From Monilinia fructicola (taxonomy: Eukaryota > Ascomycota > Leotiomycetes > Helotiales > Sclerotiniaceae): 64,000 nt of DNA. Under the pieces are notes generated by a model that worked only from the letters and a program-made list of their open reading frames with translations, was not told the DNA's origin and made no database searches. The stretch is taken from contig VICG01000005.1 in NCBI GenBank assembly GCA_008692225.1, positions 1,211,001-1,275,000 of the forward strand. Reading direction: 5' to 3'. This document shows, piece by piece, positions 12,165 through 25,112 of the stretch; position 1 is the stretch's first letter, and the number at the start of each line of letters is the position of its first letter. The translations under genes were made by a program, and so were the position numbers.

Positions 12165-12413
12165 TATAAAATAAAATAGGTTTATATAGCCTATTTCCTT
12201 ATATATTTTTAGGAGATTATTTTTTTGTTAAATTATATTTTAAATTAATATAAAACAAATTATTCGCTTTTTTTTAATATTATTATAATAAAATTACTAG
12301 TAAATTTATTATTGATTTTGTATAATAATATTTGAATACTTTGTTTTTTTAATAAAATAAATTATTTTAAGCTTTTTTAAAACAAAAGCAATTTTGTTTT
12401 AAATACTTTAATA

Positions 12414-13108
12414 CTTTATGGCTTTTTTAATAATGTTTAAGATAATGTTAAAATATTCTTAATTTAAATTAAGAATGTTTTAAAATAGCTTAAAATAGCC
12501 TAAAATAGCTTAAAATAGCTTAAAACGTAGTTAAAACCTATTCGAATCAATGTTAACACCATTTTAAGCTAATCTTAAGCTAATCTTAAAATGGTATTAG
12601 ATCGGTATTGTCGCAATAATTCACTAACCGTTTCGAGATAGTGTTGAGATTTTTTGAGATATCTTAAAAAAAATTAAATTTAAGGTTTTAAAAGTGGATT
12701 TCCCCACTTTTTCTTTTAAAAAAAATAGACAAAATTATTATTAATATTATTATTATTAGTATTATTATTTTCATTATTTTTTTTTTCAAAAGCAGATTAT
12801 TCTAACCACTTGGCTAAATAACTAATAATAATTTGATAATTAATTTTTTAAATTCGTATATATTATTATAATTAATTAAATTATGATTTTAATACAATGT
12901 TAAAATAATCTTAATACGGTTTTAATATAATCTTCAATTAATAAATTATCTTAAGCTATTTTAAAATATATTAATATATTTTTTCGATTTAAGCTATTTT
13001 AAGATTGGCTTAAATTAGCTTGATATTATCTTAAAATACTAAAATGGCTTAAAACCATTTTAAGAACGTTTTAATATAGTATTAAATATATTCAATTGCG
13101 CTACTAAG
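12414..13108 (-). mobile_element. MITE-A copy 1
   Basis: TA|CTTTATGGCTTTTTTAATAATGTTTAAGAT... to ...ATATATTCAATTGCGCTACTAAG|TA. Contains the AAAAGTGGATTT..CCACTTTT hairpin. Lies within the reversed LINE at 11,244-14,563. Confidence 0.75.
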
Positions 13109-16100
13109 TAATTGTTGTAATTTACAATAAAGAGTTTATAATAATTAATATATTATAATAAATTAGTCAATTACTAGTAGTATTAAAAGATTTTTAATGC
13201 TGATATATTTGTATATTATAATATGTATATTTAGTATAACAAATGCATTTAATTGAATTATAATAGTTTGAATAGTTTGGATTATAATAGTTGATAATAG
13301 TCTGTTTTATAATTATTTTTAATAAATCGCTATTATTAAAAAGTTTAAAAGTCTTAATAAGCTTAATAAATAAAATAATTTATATTATTTTATTAATTTT
13401 GAGATTAGTATTATATTAAAAAAGGCTTAATGTTAATTAGCTTATATTATGTTCAAACGATAGTTTTTTTAAAGATAAAACTAATATCTGTTTATATAAT
13501 TTCTTTTATTAAATTATAAAAATAAAATAAAAATATTAATAATTATATAATTATACTAAATAATTGAAATATTAAATAAAATAGCTTTTAATATTCTTTT
13601 AATAATTTTAGTATTTTCTTAAGTAAATAAAAGATTTTAGATTAAAAAATGGTTTAATATAATTATTTAATTAATAGCAATAAGTATAATAAAAGGAATT
13701 AAAGCTAAAATAAGATTATTAATTTGTTTAAGAAAACTTTATTAAATTATAAAAAGCTTTAAACAATTAAAAAACATTTAAAGTTTGTATTTAATTAGAA
13801 TATAAATGTTTATAATTAAAATTAAAAAATAAAACTTTATAAATATAATTATAATATAAAAACTACAAAAATCGAAATTAAAAGAAATACTATTAGATTT
13901 AAGGTTGCTTTATATATTTTTGCTTTTTAAACCTTATAAGTTATAGTTAAACTTCAAAAATAATTTTATTGTATTTCTAAAAATATTAATTTAAAAAAAT
14001 AAAAGAAAGTATTTTTAAATCGTTAATTATAAAAACAAATAGATATAAAAATTATTATATTGATTTTTATAAATATCAAAATTAAAAAAAAATTAATAAT
14101 TTTTTAAAGGATTTTAAAAACAATTTTACGTTTTATAAACGCCTTATTATATATAATTATAAAGTTCTTAATTATAAAATGTAAATTTTATAATAATATC
14201 GTGAAATTGCTTTTAATTGTGTTTAAATATTACGAAATAACTATTAATAGTATTTGTAGTAGAATTATTAATAAACTGATTGTTATTTAGATTGAAAAAA
14301 GGAGAAGGTTAAGAATCTATTTTCAATCTTTTTTATGTAATCTTTTTATAATAATAATAAATTATAAAAAAGATAAATAATAATTAAAGCTTTAATAAGC
14401 TTATAGAATTGAAAGCTAATAAAGATTATATAAGAATATTTTTCTTATTCAATATTATTATTTTATTATTATAAAAATGATATATTTAATATTATAAGAT
14501 AATTAAAGCTATAATAAATAGTATATAAAATAAAGATAAAAAGATACTATTATTTTGGATTGTTAATAAATTCAATTAAGATTAGTTTCAAGATTCTTTA
14601 AATATTTTTGAATTATTTGTAGCTATTTTTATTAAATAAATATAATTTGTTTTAGGGGATTTTGATTTTGTATAAGATTTAAATATTTATAAGTATAGGT
14701 ATAAATTGAAAATTGGAATTTTAATTTTTTAAAATCTTGTATTACTTTTTATGAAAAAATTTCAAAATTTAATACTCGTATTTTTAGAATCTATTAACAA
14801 TTATATATAAAAGCTTTAGTTAAAAATTTAAAAAATACATATTTATTTTTCGTTAATATATCAATATATTAAAATAATCGTTTTTGGTATGAAATGCTGG
14901 GCAAATGAGGGGGTAGCGAGAAGTAGGGTAAGCGACTTAATGATACTTTAGGAAAACTTGATTGTATTATTAAATGTATTCTGAATTTTACTATCTCTAT
15001 TATTTTTCTTATAACTATTAATATTTATAAAAACCTGAATATATAAAATCAAATGATAAAACTTGAGTTATAAGATTATCAGGCTAAAAGATTCGAATAT
15101 TTCATTAATATTATTATAAAATCCCTGAAAATAATTTAAATAAATTCTTAGATTTAATTTATATAATTGAATATTATAAAGCTTTTAAACTTTAATGATT
15201 TATATAATGAAAAAGGTATAAAAGGCTTTATTATTTGATTTATAATTATCTTTGATTTTATTACCTAGTATCTAAATAATTAATAAATTAAACAAGAAAT
15301 AAAGAATACTTTATTTTATAATAAAACCTTAAAATGTAAAACAATATATTAGATATATATTACAATTAATATATTATAATTAAATATAGAATTAAATCTT
15401 GTTAATTTCTAGAACTAAGGAATTCCATAATATAGTTTATAAAGTTATAAAGAATTATTAAAAAAACATCTATAAAAATAGAAATAATAAACTTTTACAT
15501 TAAATTATCAATTGATACAAATTCAATTACAAATTTAAAGTTTTCTTTTAATAGTTAATAAAGTCACAATTAAGAATATAATAATTCAAAGGAAATATTA
15601 TAGTTTGAAGCTTTCAATACGTTCAATATAGGTAGTAATTTCGATTATAATCTATTGATAAACTAATAAAGCTTTAGTATATTTTTATTATATATTATAA
15701 TATTTCCAAAAAAGACTAAAGGAAACATTTAAGGTATTTTTGAATACCTTATTGAATGTTAATTAGATTATAATTTGATTCTATAAAGTTAATAAAATCC
15801 TTCTTATTTAAAAAAAATCAAAATAATCTATTTTACTATAAAATAAAAGGTTTAAATATTATCTTAAAAAGATAAAGAATGAATTTGTTATCAATTTTAT
15901 TATAATAATATTAGAAAATGACAAACAATCTATTTTATAGCAATTAAAAATTCAATCTAATAGAAAATAGCCCTCTAAAAATATTAAGATTTGATATATA
16001 AATGATATAAAGGCTTCTAGATTTTTTTTAATTTGGTTAAAATGTAATTTTTTATATATAATGAAGTATCTTTTCTGATATTTTTATAGAGTAATCGTTA

Positions 16101-16948
16101 ATTTAAAGAATTATATTAAATATTGCATTTTTTTTAGAACATTAAGTTATGTTTTATAAAAGTTATATTAAAAAGTTTAACTTTGATTGATACTAGTATT
16201 ATAAATATAGATAATAAATATATTATTTTTCTTAATTTATTAACGTTTCGATTACGATAATTAAATAGTTTAAAGCAATATATTAATCATTATAAAATAT
16301 ATTAGATATAATTATATTATCTATCAAAAGTAGTGAATAGATAGATATCAATTATAAGTTAATTAATTTTATTTTGTATGTTTTTAATATCAAAATTATA
16401 ATAGTTTAGAAAAGACTTTAATATATTATAAAAATATTATTTAATATTGATCTAAAGAAACTTTAGCTATATATAAATAATACTTTAATAATCTAATATT
16501 TATGAATAAATATAGGTATATTGGATTTATTATAATGCGCCTTTTTAAAATATTAAAATATAATATGGATTTAAGATATTAATATGAATGAATTATCAAA
16601 TTATATAAAAAACCAAATAATTATTTTTCAAAACAAAAGTATATAAAAGCTTATTCAAAGTTTAAATTTATATTTAATGCTATTTTAATAACTGATAAAA
16701 TTGTTTTGTTTTTTCAAAAGTTATATTTAATTGTATAGTAAACTTAAGAGCTTAAATATAAAACGAAATTATCTTTGAAACATTATAGATAAAAGCTTTA
16801 ATACAAGATACGATTTTTTTCAAAAATTTAATATTTTTTAAAATTAGTTTTTAAATTGTTAATTAAGGTTATGTATTATATATTTTTATATATAAAATCT
16901 CGTTTAGTATCATTTCAAATTTAAATACGAAAATGCAAATCTAAAGTA

Positions 16949-18350
16949 CTTAATAGCACAACTAGATATATTTTATTAATATATTTAAACGTTCTAAAAA
17001 TGGTTTTAAGATATTTCAGTACTTTATGGCTTTTTTAATAATGTTTAAGATCATGTTAAAATATTTTAAAATAGCTTAAAATAATTCAATATAATTTAAA
17101 ATAACTTAAAATAAATTAAAATAGCTTAAAACGTAGTTAAAACCTACTTGAATCGGTGTTAACACCATTTTAAGCTAATTTTAAGCTAATCTTAAAATGG
17201 TATTAAATCGGCATTATTACAATAACTCATTAACCGTTTTGAGACAGTGTTAAGATATCTTAAAATATCTTAAAAAATAAAGTTTTAAAAGTGGATTTTC
17301 TCCACTTTTTTTAAAAAAAAATTTAAAAAAAGTATTATTAATATTGTTATTTTCGTTACTTTTTTTCTCGAACAAATCAATCTAACCACTCGGCTAAATA
17401 ACTAATAATGATTTGATAGTTAAATTTTTAAATTCGTATATATCATTATAATTAATTAAATTATGATTTTAATACGGTATTAACATAATCTTAACACGGT
17501 TTTAATATAATCTTCAATTATTAAATTATCTTAAGCTATTTCAAGATATCTTGAAATATATTAATATATTTCATCGATTTAAGCTATTTTAAGATTAGCT
17601 TAAAATAGCTTAGATTAGCTTAAAATAGCTTAAATCAAATTAATATTATTTTAAAATACTAAAATATATTAAAACCATTTTAAGACCGTTTGAATATAGT
17701 GTTAAATATATTCAGTTGCGCCACTAAGTATTCTAATATAATATTAAGCTAATTTAAGCTAATATTAAAATAGCTTAAATCGATGAAATATATTAATATA
17801 TTTCAAGATATTTTAAAATAGCTTAAAATTATTTAATAATTGAAGATTATATTAAAACCATGTTAAGATTATTTTAACACTGTATTAAAAATCATAATTT
17901 GATTAATTATAATAATATATACGAATTCAAAAAAATTAATCATTAAATCATCATTAGTTATTTAACCGAATGATTAGAATGATTTGTTTTAAAAAAAATA
18001 ATGAAAATAATAATATTAATAATAACGTTTTTTGTTTTTTTTTAAAAAAAAAAATTGGAAGAAATCCACTTTAAAAACCTTGACTTTAATTTTTTTTTGA
18101 AATATTTCAAAATATCTTAACATTATTTTAAAACGGCTAATGAGTTATTACAACAATACCGATTTAATACCGTTTTAAAATTAGCTTAAGATTAGCTTAA
18201 AATAATGTTAATATCGATTTAAATAAATTTTAACTACGTTTTAAGCTATTTTAAATCATATTAAATAATTTTAAGCTATTCTAAAACATTCTCAATTTGA
18301 ATTAAGAATATTTTAACATTATCTTAAACATTATTAAAAAAGCCATAAAG
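16949..18350 (+). mobile_element. MITE-A copy 2 (outer), split by MITE-A copy 3
   Basis: Begins TA|CTTAATAGCACAACTAGATATATTT and ends ...TTATTAAAAAAGCCATAAAG|TA. A second copy in opposite orientation is inserted at 17,022-17,728; the outer copy's sequence stops at ...TTTCAGTA and resumes ...TATTCTAATATAATATTAAGC. Both insertions used a TA target. Confidence 0.75.
17022..17728 (-). mobile_element. MITE-A copy 3 (inner), inserted into MITE-A copy 2
   Basis: TA|CTTTATGGCTTTTTTAATAATG to ...TTCAGTTGCGCCACTAAG|TA. A full-length copy in the reverse direction, and the younger of the nested pair. Confidence 0.78.
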
Positions 18351-18418
18351 TATCTTTAATAAATTATTTTTGTTTTAAAGAAAGTAAAAAGAAACTTAAA
18401 GTAATAAACTAGATTATA

Positions 18419-19100
18419 CTTTATGGCTTTTTTTAATAATGTTTGAGATAATGTTAAAATATTCTTAATATCAATTAAGAATATTTTAAAATAGCTTAAC
18501 ATAATTCAATATAATTTAAAATAACTTAAAATAGCTTAAAACGTAGTTAAAACCTACTTGAATCGGTGTTAACACCATTTTAAGCTAATTTTAAGCTAAT
18601 CTTAAATTGGTATTAAATCGGCATTGTCGCAATAACTCACTAACCGTTTTAAGACAGTGTTAAGATATCTTAAAATATCTTAAAAAATAAAGTTTTAAAA
18701 GTGGATTTTCTCCACTTTTTTTTAAAAAAAAATTAAAAAAAGCATTATTAATAATATTATTATTTTCGTTACTTTTTTTCTCGAACAAATCAATCTAACC
18801 ACTCGGCTAAATAACTAATAATAATTTGATAGTTAAATTTTTAAATTCCTATATATTATTATAATTAATTAAATTATGATTTTAATACGGTGTTAACACA
18901 GTTTTAATATAATCTCTAATTATTAAATTATCTTAAGCTATTTCAAGCTATCTTAAAATATATTAATATATTTTATCGATTTAAGCTATTTTAAAATTAA
19001 CTTAAACTAGCTTGATATTATCTTAAAATACTAAAATAGCTTAAAACCATCTTAAGAACGTTTTAATATAGTGTTAAATATATTCACTTGCGCCACTAAG
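18419..19100 (-). mobile_element. MITE-A copy 4, in the 3' region of LINE copy 0
   Basis: TA|CTTTATGGCTTTTTTTAATAATG to ...ATTCACTTGCGCCACTAAG|TA. The LINE 3' sequence (ATTA / TATTTTTCTATAAAATAC) flanks it and is uninterrupted in the LINE near 40,815. Confidence 0.75.
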
Positions 19101-19255
19101 TATATTTTTCTATAAAATACATTTTTTTAATCGTTTTGAATTTGATTTATTACCTTAATATATTTTTCTACGTTTAAAAAGGTTTTTCAGAATATTTTTA
19201 GCCTATTCGTTAAATAAAAATAAGTATTATTACTATTATTATTACTACTACTATA

Positions 19256-19856
19256 CTAATACATATTGAAATAATAAATCATTCAAATTTAATTTACAAA
19301 ATATAAATTGGTATAAGAAAATATTAAAGTAAAACATCATATTTATTAAAATATCAAAATAATTAAGCTTTAAATATCTATTACAAATGAATATTCGTTG
19401 AAAAAGAAGTATATAAATATTTATATCAACTTTGATAACTACTAGTAGAAGATTTAAAAAGCCAATAAGTACTAGTATTATAAATTGAAAGAATAATTAT
19501 ATCAATTATTTAGACCTTTTTCAAAGTGAAGTTACTAAACTTGAAACTAAAATGGTTACTTTTTGTAACGTCTGAATATTTTTAAATGATAAACCAACTA
19601 AATACGAAAAAACTTCAAAAGTATTATAGAAATAATTTATATTGTCATTTTATATTTAAATTTAAAAGAAATATTAAGCACAATCTTTATATAAAAAACG
19701 AATAATTGATAATCTGTTAAGTTGATTTTATAAAATATTTGATTTTAAGGAAAATCTTCTTTTATAAAAGAAGGTTTCATTTAAAATAATTAGAAAGTAA
19801 TGTATTATCTTATTACTTTTGTATTAAAATACATACTCTTTTTAATTTCATAATTA
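19256..19856 (-). mobile_element. Reversed LINE fragment
   Basis: AT-saturated sequence with stretches such as AACGAATAATTGATAATC and AAAATATTTGATTTTAAGG that resemble the reverse complement of the LINE near 39,850-39,990, and also resemble 54,400-54,560. No ends are defined. Confidence 0.35.
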
Positions 19857-20613
19857 CTTTATGGCTCTTCTAATAATGTTTAAGATCATATTAAAATATT
19901 CTTAGTTTCAATTAAGAGGGATTTAAAATACCTATAGCTTAAAATGATTTGATATGATTTAAAATAACTTAAAACAGCTTAGAATAGCCTAAAATAGCTT
20001 AAAACGTATTTAAAACCTATTCGAATTGATGTTAACACCATTTTAAGCTAATCTTAAAATGGTATTATATCAATATTATCGCAATAACTCATTAACCATT
20101 TTGAAACAATGTTGAGATATTTTAAGATATTTTGAAATATCTCAAAAGAAAATTAGATTTAAGGTTTTCAAAGTGGATTTTCTCCATTTCTTTTTGATTA
20201 AAAAAGAAAAAAAAATTATTATTATGATTACTGTTATTATTATTATTTTCATTTCATTTTCTTAATCAAATCATTTTAACCATTCGACTAAATACTAGTA
20301 GCTAATGATAATTTTTCTATACTAATTCTTAAATTCCTTTATATGATAATAATTAATTTAATTATGGTTCTAATACGGTATTAATATAATCTTCATACGG
20401 TTTTTATATAACCTTCGATTATTAAATAATCTTAAGCTATTTTAAGATATTTTAAGATATTTTAAGATATTTTGATATGTTTTATCGATTTGACCTATTT
20501 TAAGATTAGCTCAAATTAGCTTAATATTATCTTCAAATACTAAAAATATAGTATTAAAACCATTTTGGGGCCGTTTGAATATAGTAATAAATATATTTAA
20601 TTGCGCCACTAAG
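19857..20613 (-). mobile_element. MITE-A copy 5
   Basis: TA|CTTTATGGCTCTTCTAATAATGTTTAAGATC to ...TTTAATTGCGCCACTAAG|TA. Full length, somewhat longer than the other copies through internal AT repeats. Confidence 0.75.
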
Positions 20614-20893
20614 TATCTGTTTTGAATATAGTATCGTTTAGTTAAAAATTAGCTTGAATTAAAATAAGCGTAATAAAGTATCATGTATTTTAAGCATGTG
20701 ATATTTCTTATAATAATCATTAGAGTTTTTAGGTCTTTTATTATATAAAAAGTTAATAACGAAATGTAGAATTTAATCTTTTAAAACGAGTTTTTATTAT
20801 ATTAAAAACTAAAAATATCTAATATATAAGTAATTCCGGTTATGTTTTCAATTATAATGAATTTTTTTTAAGCAAAGAAAAATAAATATAATA
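20614..20893. repeat. Repeat K fragment
   Basis: Sequence GTATCGTTTAGTTAAAAATTAGC...ATGTATTTTAAGCATGTGATATTTCTTATAATAATCA resembles segments at 31,318-31,402 (GTATCGCTTAATTAAGGTTAGC...ATGTGCTATAGGTACGTAATATTCGTTATAATGA) and, more distantly, 10,030-10,130. Low-copy decayed repeat, not identified. Confidence 0.45.
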
Positions 20894-21552
20894 CTTAGTG
20901 GCGCAATTGAATATATTTAACACTATATTAAGACATTCTTAAAATGGTTTTAAGCTATTTTAGTATTCTAAGATAATATCAAACTAATTTAAGCTAATCT
21001 TAAAATAGCTTAAATCGATAAAATATATTAAGAGATTTTAAGATATTTTAAAATAGCTTCAGCTAATTTGATAATTGAAGATTATATTTAAAATCGTATT
21101 AAGATTATTTTAACACCGTATTAATATCATAATTTAATTAATGATAATAATATATAGGAATTTGGAAAATAAGTAGTTAGCAAATTATTATTGGTTATTT
21201 AGCCGAGTGGTTAGAATGATCTATTTATAACAAAAAAAATGAAAATAAAAATAATAAGAATTTTTTTCACTTTTTTTTTAAAAAAAAATGGGGCAAATCC
21301 ATTTTCAAAGCTTTATTTTTTAAGCTATCTTAATACTATCTCAAAACGGTTAGTGAGTTATTGCAACAATGCCGATTTAATACCATTTTAAGATTAGCTT
21401 AAAATGGTGTTGACATCGATTCGAATCGGTTTTAACTATGATTTAAGCTATTTTAAATCATATTCAATTATTTTAAGCTATTTTAAAACGTTCTAAATTT
21501 AAATCAAGAATATTTTAACATGATCTTAAACATTATTAAAAGAGCCATAAAG
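20894..21552 (+). mobile_element. MITE-A copy 6
   Basis: TA|CTTAGTGGCGCAATTGAATATATTTAAC to ...AAACATTATTAAAAGAGCCATAAAG|TA. Contains TTTAGCCGAGTGGTTAGAATGATC at about 21,199-21,222, the motif discussed in the findings. Confidence 0.78.
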
Positions 21553-21914
21553 TAGATTATTGAAATTAAAGAAACAATTTATTAGTTTCAATATAATTAT
21601 TTTGATTAATTTTTTTATTTATAAAAGAAGTCTAAATTTGAAATATTTATTCTATAAGTTATAAAGAATCGAAATATATTTATTTGACCTTGAATAAACT
21701 TTAAAATATAAAATTCTATTTTAATTAACCTCTAATAAAACGTTAAAAACGCTTATAGAATTGCTTTAATCTGTTTTGAGAATACTATAAAAACTATAAT
21801 AAACAATAAAAGTATCTTAAAGTTTTATTAACTTATGAGAAAATTACAATTAAAATTATAAATCAAAATGAAATGAAAACAATAATACCTGTAAAAATAA
21901 GGATTATTAAAGGT

Positions 21915-22440
21915 TTTTTTTTTCAAAGAAAGTAAGCTTAAAATATCCATTTTTAGAACCTTGAACTTAATTTTTTTTCAAAATATTTCGAAATGATTTA
22001 AGACTATCAAACAACGGTTAATAAGTTATTTTCTATATTCGAGTTAAGTAATATCTTGGGATCCGGTTAACATTAGCTTCAAGTAATGTTAACACTATTT
22101 CAAATAACGTTTGATTAGATTTCAAGTTATTTTAAGCCATTTCAGACTATTTTCAAATATTCCAATTCGTAATTCAAATTAAGAATACTTAGCGACACAA
22201 CTGAATATATTTAACACTATATCAAAACGTTCTTGAAATGATTTTAAGATACTTGAGTATTTTAAGGTAATATTAAGCCAATTTCAAAATAGATTAAATC
22301 GATAAAATAGACTGATATATTTTAAAATATTTTAAAATAACTAAGCAAAATTTGATAATTGAAGATTATTTTACAACTGTGTTAATATTATCTTAAAACT
22401 ATATCAAAACTATAATCATTTGAAATGATATAAGGTTCAA
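21915..22440 (+). mobile_element. Two MITE-A fragments joined head to tail
   Basis: 21,915-22,187 resembles the 3' half of MITE-A, lacking its end. At 22,188 a new 5' end begins (TACTTAGCGACACAACTGAATATATTTAAC) and runs to about 22,440, where element B starts. Confidence 0.5.
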
Positions 22441-22445
22441 TTTCT

Positions 22446-23655
22446 AGGTAAATTACTTTCATGTTATAAAAAATCGAAATAATTACTCTTACACTATAAA
22501 AATCGAAGTGATTTCACTATAATGCTACTTAGTGGCGCAACTGAATATATTTAACACTATTTTCAAACGTTCTTAAAATGGTTTTAAGCTATTTTAGTAT
22601 TTTAAGATAATATCAAGCTATTTTAAGCTAATCTTAAAATAGATTAAATCGATAAAATATATTAGGATATCTTAAAATAGCTTAAGATAATTTAATAATT
22701 GAAGATTATGTTAAAACCGTATTAAAATGATCTTAACACCATATTAAGACTATAGTATAATTAATTATTATAATATATAAAAATTTAAAAAATTTAATTA
22801 TCAAATTATTATTGGTTATTTAGCCGAGTGGTTAGAATGATTTATTCACGGCAAAAAAAAAAATAAGAATAAGAATAAGAATAATAATAATTATAATTTT
22901 TTTTACTTTTTTTCAAAAAAAGTGGGGCAAATCCACTTTTAAAGCTTTATTTTTTAAGCTATCTTAAAATATCTCAACACTATCTCAAAACGGGTAGTGA
23001 GTTATTGCGACAATACCGATTTAATACCATTTTGAGATTAGCTTAAAATTAGCTTAAAATGATGTTAACACCGATTCGAATAGGTTTTAACTACGTTTTA
23101 AGCTATTTTAAATCATATTCAATAATTTTAAGCTATTTTAAAACGTTCTTAGTTTAAATTAAGAATATTTCAACATCATCTTAAACATTATTAAAAAAGC
23201 CATAAAGTAGTATATAGATTTTATACTTTTTTAATGGAATTTAAAAAATATAAAATCTAATCAAAAAGTATAATATCTAAACATTGAATTACAAATTTTC
23301 AAAATCCAATATTTCATTCAATTGGTCGATTATTAATAAGCAAAAAACATCCAACTTTCCGTTTTACCTTCAGAGCTTAATTATTCCAGGCATTTCGAAG
23401 GTGATCAACCATTTCGGCCATCCCATTCCGGCTATTCTATTGCGACCCTTCTATTTCGAAATAATATAACTACTAATTTGTTAATATAGATTCTATTATA
23501 AACCTTTAGATTCTATAGTTTTTGAATAGATTATATTATAGATTCTATTTAAAAAATATTAAATCTAAATGGCACTACACCAAAATCACTTCGATTTTTG
23601 TAGCATACCTTATAAAAGTAATTATTTCGATTTTCATGGTATAAGAATAATCAAT
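22446..23655 (+). mobile_element. Element B copy 2, split by MITE-A
   Basis: The left TIR (GGTAAATTACTTTCATG...AATCGAAGTGATTTCACTATAATGC) stops at 22,527. After a MITE-A copy it continues as TATAGATTTTATACTTTTT..., with a shortened CATTCC-type centre (23,400-23,455) and a right TIR ending near 23,655. Confidence 0.65.
22528..23207 (+). mobile_element. MITE-A copy 7, inserted in element B
   Basis: TA|CTTAGTGGCGCAACTGAATATATTTAACAC to ...CATTATTAAAAAAGCCATAAAG|TA. Clean full-length copy. Contains the TTTAGCCGAGTGGTTAGAATGA motif near 22,818 and the AAGTGGGGCAAATCCACTTTT hairpin near 22,919. Confidence 0.8.
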
Positions 23656-24082
23656 CCTTTATTTTTTAATTAGATAGTATAAACCTGTTTTTCGTTTTAA
23701 TGAACTATATAGTATGATTAATTTAACAATTAATCTATTTAATATAACTTTTGAATTATTAAAGTGTAGGGATAAAATAAATGAAATGTTTGCTAAATAT
23801 ACCTATAGTGTTTCTTTGAATTAATACTAATTCTTTTTAAAAATTGATTTATTAGTAGTAATATTTAATAAAATACTATACTATATCATTCATTCAATAA
23901 TATAAAGGTAATTTAATGCAATAAAAATATTAAAGAATATAAAATCTATAATATAATTCTATACCTATTGAAAAACAAAATTTTAATTATTAATAAATAC
24001 TAGTATATATTATTTCATTACTTTGAAAACTAGTAATTTAAACAAATCTTTATGATCAAATGATTACAATATCATTTTTGTA
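23656..24082. other. AT-rich stretch with no recognised feature
   Basis: No TIR, tail or coding signal found; composition like the rest of the AT block. Confidence 0.4.
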
Positions 24083-25112
24083 TACTCGGACAGGTTTAAA
24101 AGATGTATACGCAAAATAAGCGAGATTCTCAAAATAATACTTAATTCCTCAAAATCCTATACTAACCAATCTTATATCTCCTTCACAAATACCTCAAAAT
24201 TATAAATATTGATATTAAGAAAATCATAGAAAACTATAGAATGAATATTAATATTTACAAATTTATTTAACAATTTTAACAAATCCCATTAAACTTTTCA
24301 AATAAGGGATTATATATATTTTCCATATCAAATAAATAATATTATTGCAAAAATAAGTATAACTTTAATTAAAGATTAAAATTTTGTTAAATAAAAGAAA
24401 AAAAAATATTATATTAGAATATTTAGTTTATTACAAACTAATCCTAATATTATAAATATTATAATACTAGTATTAAAACAAAAAAAAATATTGATTGAAA
24501 AAAGAATAATAATTATATTAGGATTATTTATATTTAATTTATAAAATGTTAATATATTTTAATAAAAATTTTTATTTATAAAAACTATTATCCTTTTATA
24601 TTATATAACGAATTTAAACTGTTTTTGAAGATTCTTAATTTATTTATTTATAATTTTAACTAAGATTTTCTATTATTTTTTCTTTTAAATCATAATAATC
24701 TTTTATTTATAATGAAAATAACTTTTTTTACTTTAATTTAACTTTGAATATAATTCTATATATACTTTATAATATTTAAATTAGGAGAACAAAATAATTA
24801 TATAACTTTAATTATATTAAAGAAATTAAAATACTTTGTAATATACTTTAATTTATAAATTGATACATTATTTATTATAACCTAAATTTGAATTAAATAA
24901 TAACAAATACTTCTTCTCTAATCCTTTTTTTTTTAAATTTATTCATCTATAGTTTTAAATAGATTATAAAGTATAATTTGTATACTTTAAATTAATTAAT
25001 GTTATTTTTTGATTTATCCCGTTTTTTTAATATTATATTTTTTCAAATACTTTTTAAATAAAGCAGGTTTTTTATAACGTTTTTAACCCTTTTTCTTTAA
25101 TTCAAAATATAT

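Larger units (their letters stand above)
11244..14563 (-). mobile_element. Reversed, internally deleted LINE copy with 16-bp target-site duplication
   Basis: The left end is a (TAG)n run, the reverse of the LINE's (CTA)n tail, followed by the reverse of its 3' terminal sequence (AAAGGCCCCTCTAAAACC...). The right end (TTTTGGATTGTTAA) is the reverse of the LINE 5' end (ACAATCCAAAA). The host word TAATAAATTCAATTAA occurs at 11,228-11,243 and again at 14,564-14,579. Element B (11,393-12,164) and a MITE-A (12,414-13,108) are inserted inside; without them about 1.85 kb remains, so most of the body was deleted. Confidence 0.72.
9778..14940. mobile_element. Element C copy 1, long-TIR DNA transposon enlarged by nested insertions
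   Basis: The left end reads AGTCGCCTACTCTACTTCTCGCC and the right end is its inverted match, ending ...GAAGTAGGGTAAGCGACTTAA. The inverted similarity continues inward for roughly 200-300 bp (ATACATATATATTTTTT region on both sides). A TA is duplicated at the borders; the uninterrupted site is seen in the LINE near 36,105-36,125. The interior carries element F (10,172-10,966) and a reversed LINE (11,244-14,563). Compare the small copy at 30,042-30,891. Confidence 0.7.
9481..19255 (+). mobile_element. LINE copy 0, RIP-decayed and broken by nested insertions
   Basis: Pieces at 9,481-9,777, 14,941-16,948, 18,351-18,418 and 19,101-19,255 are collinear with the better-preserved LINE at 33,648-40,961, and end in the same AAAATAAGTATTATTACTA... 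tail. Between the pieces sit element C (9,778-14,940, itself loaded), a nested pair of MITE-A copies (16,949-18,350) and another MITE-A (18,419-19,100). For example, the LINE text ending ...TATTAAATAG before the C insertion resumes with GATACTTTAGG after it. Internal deletions exist. The 5' limit is approximate. No open reading frame survives. Confidence 0.6.

Noticed and set aside
23284..23469. 61-residue ORF
   Set aside because: Lies within element B copy 2 next to its repeats; composition explains it.
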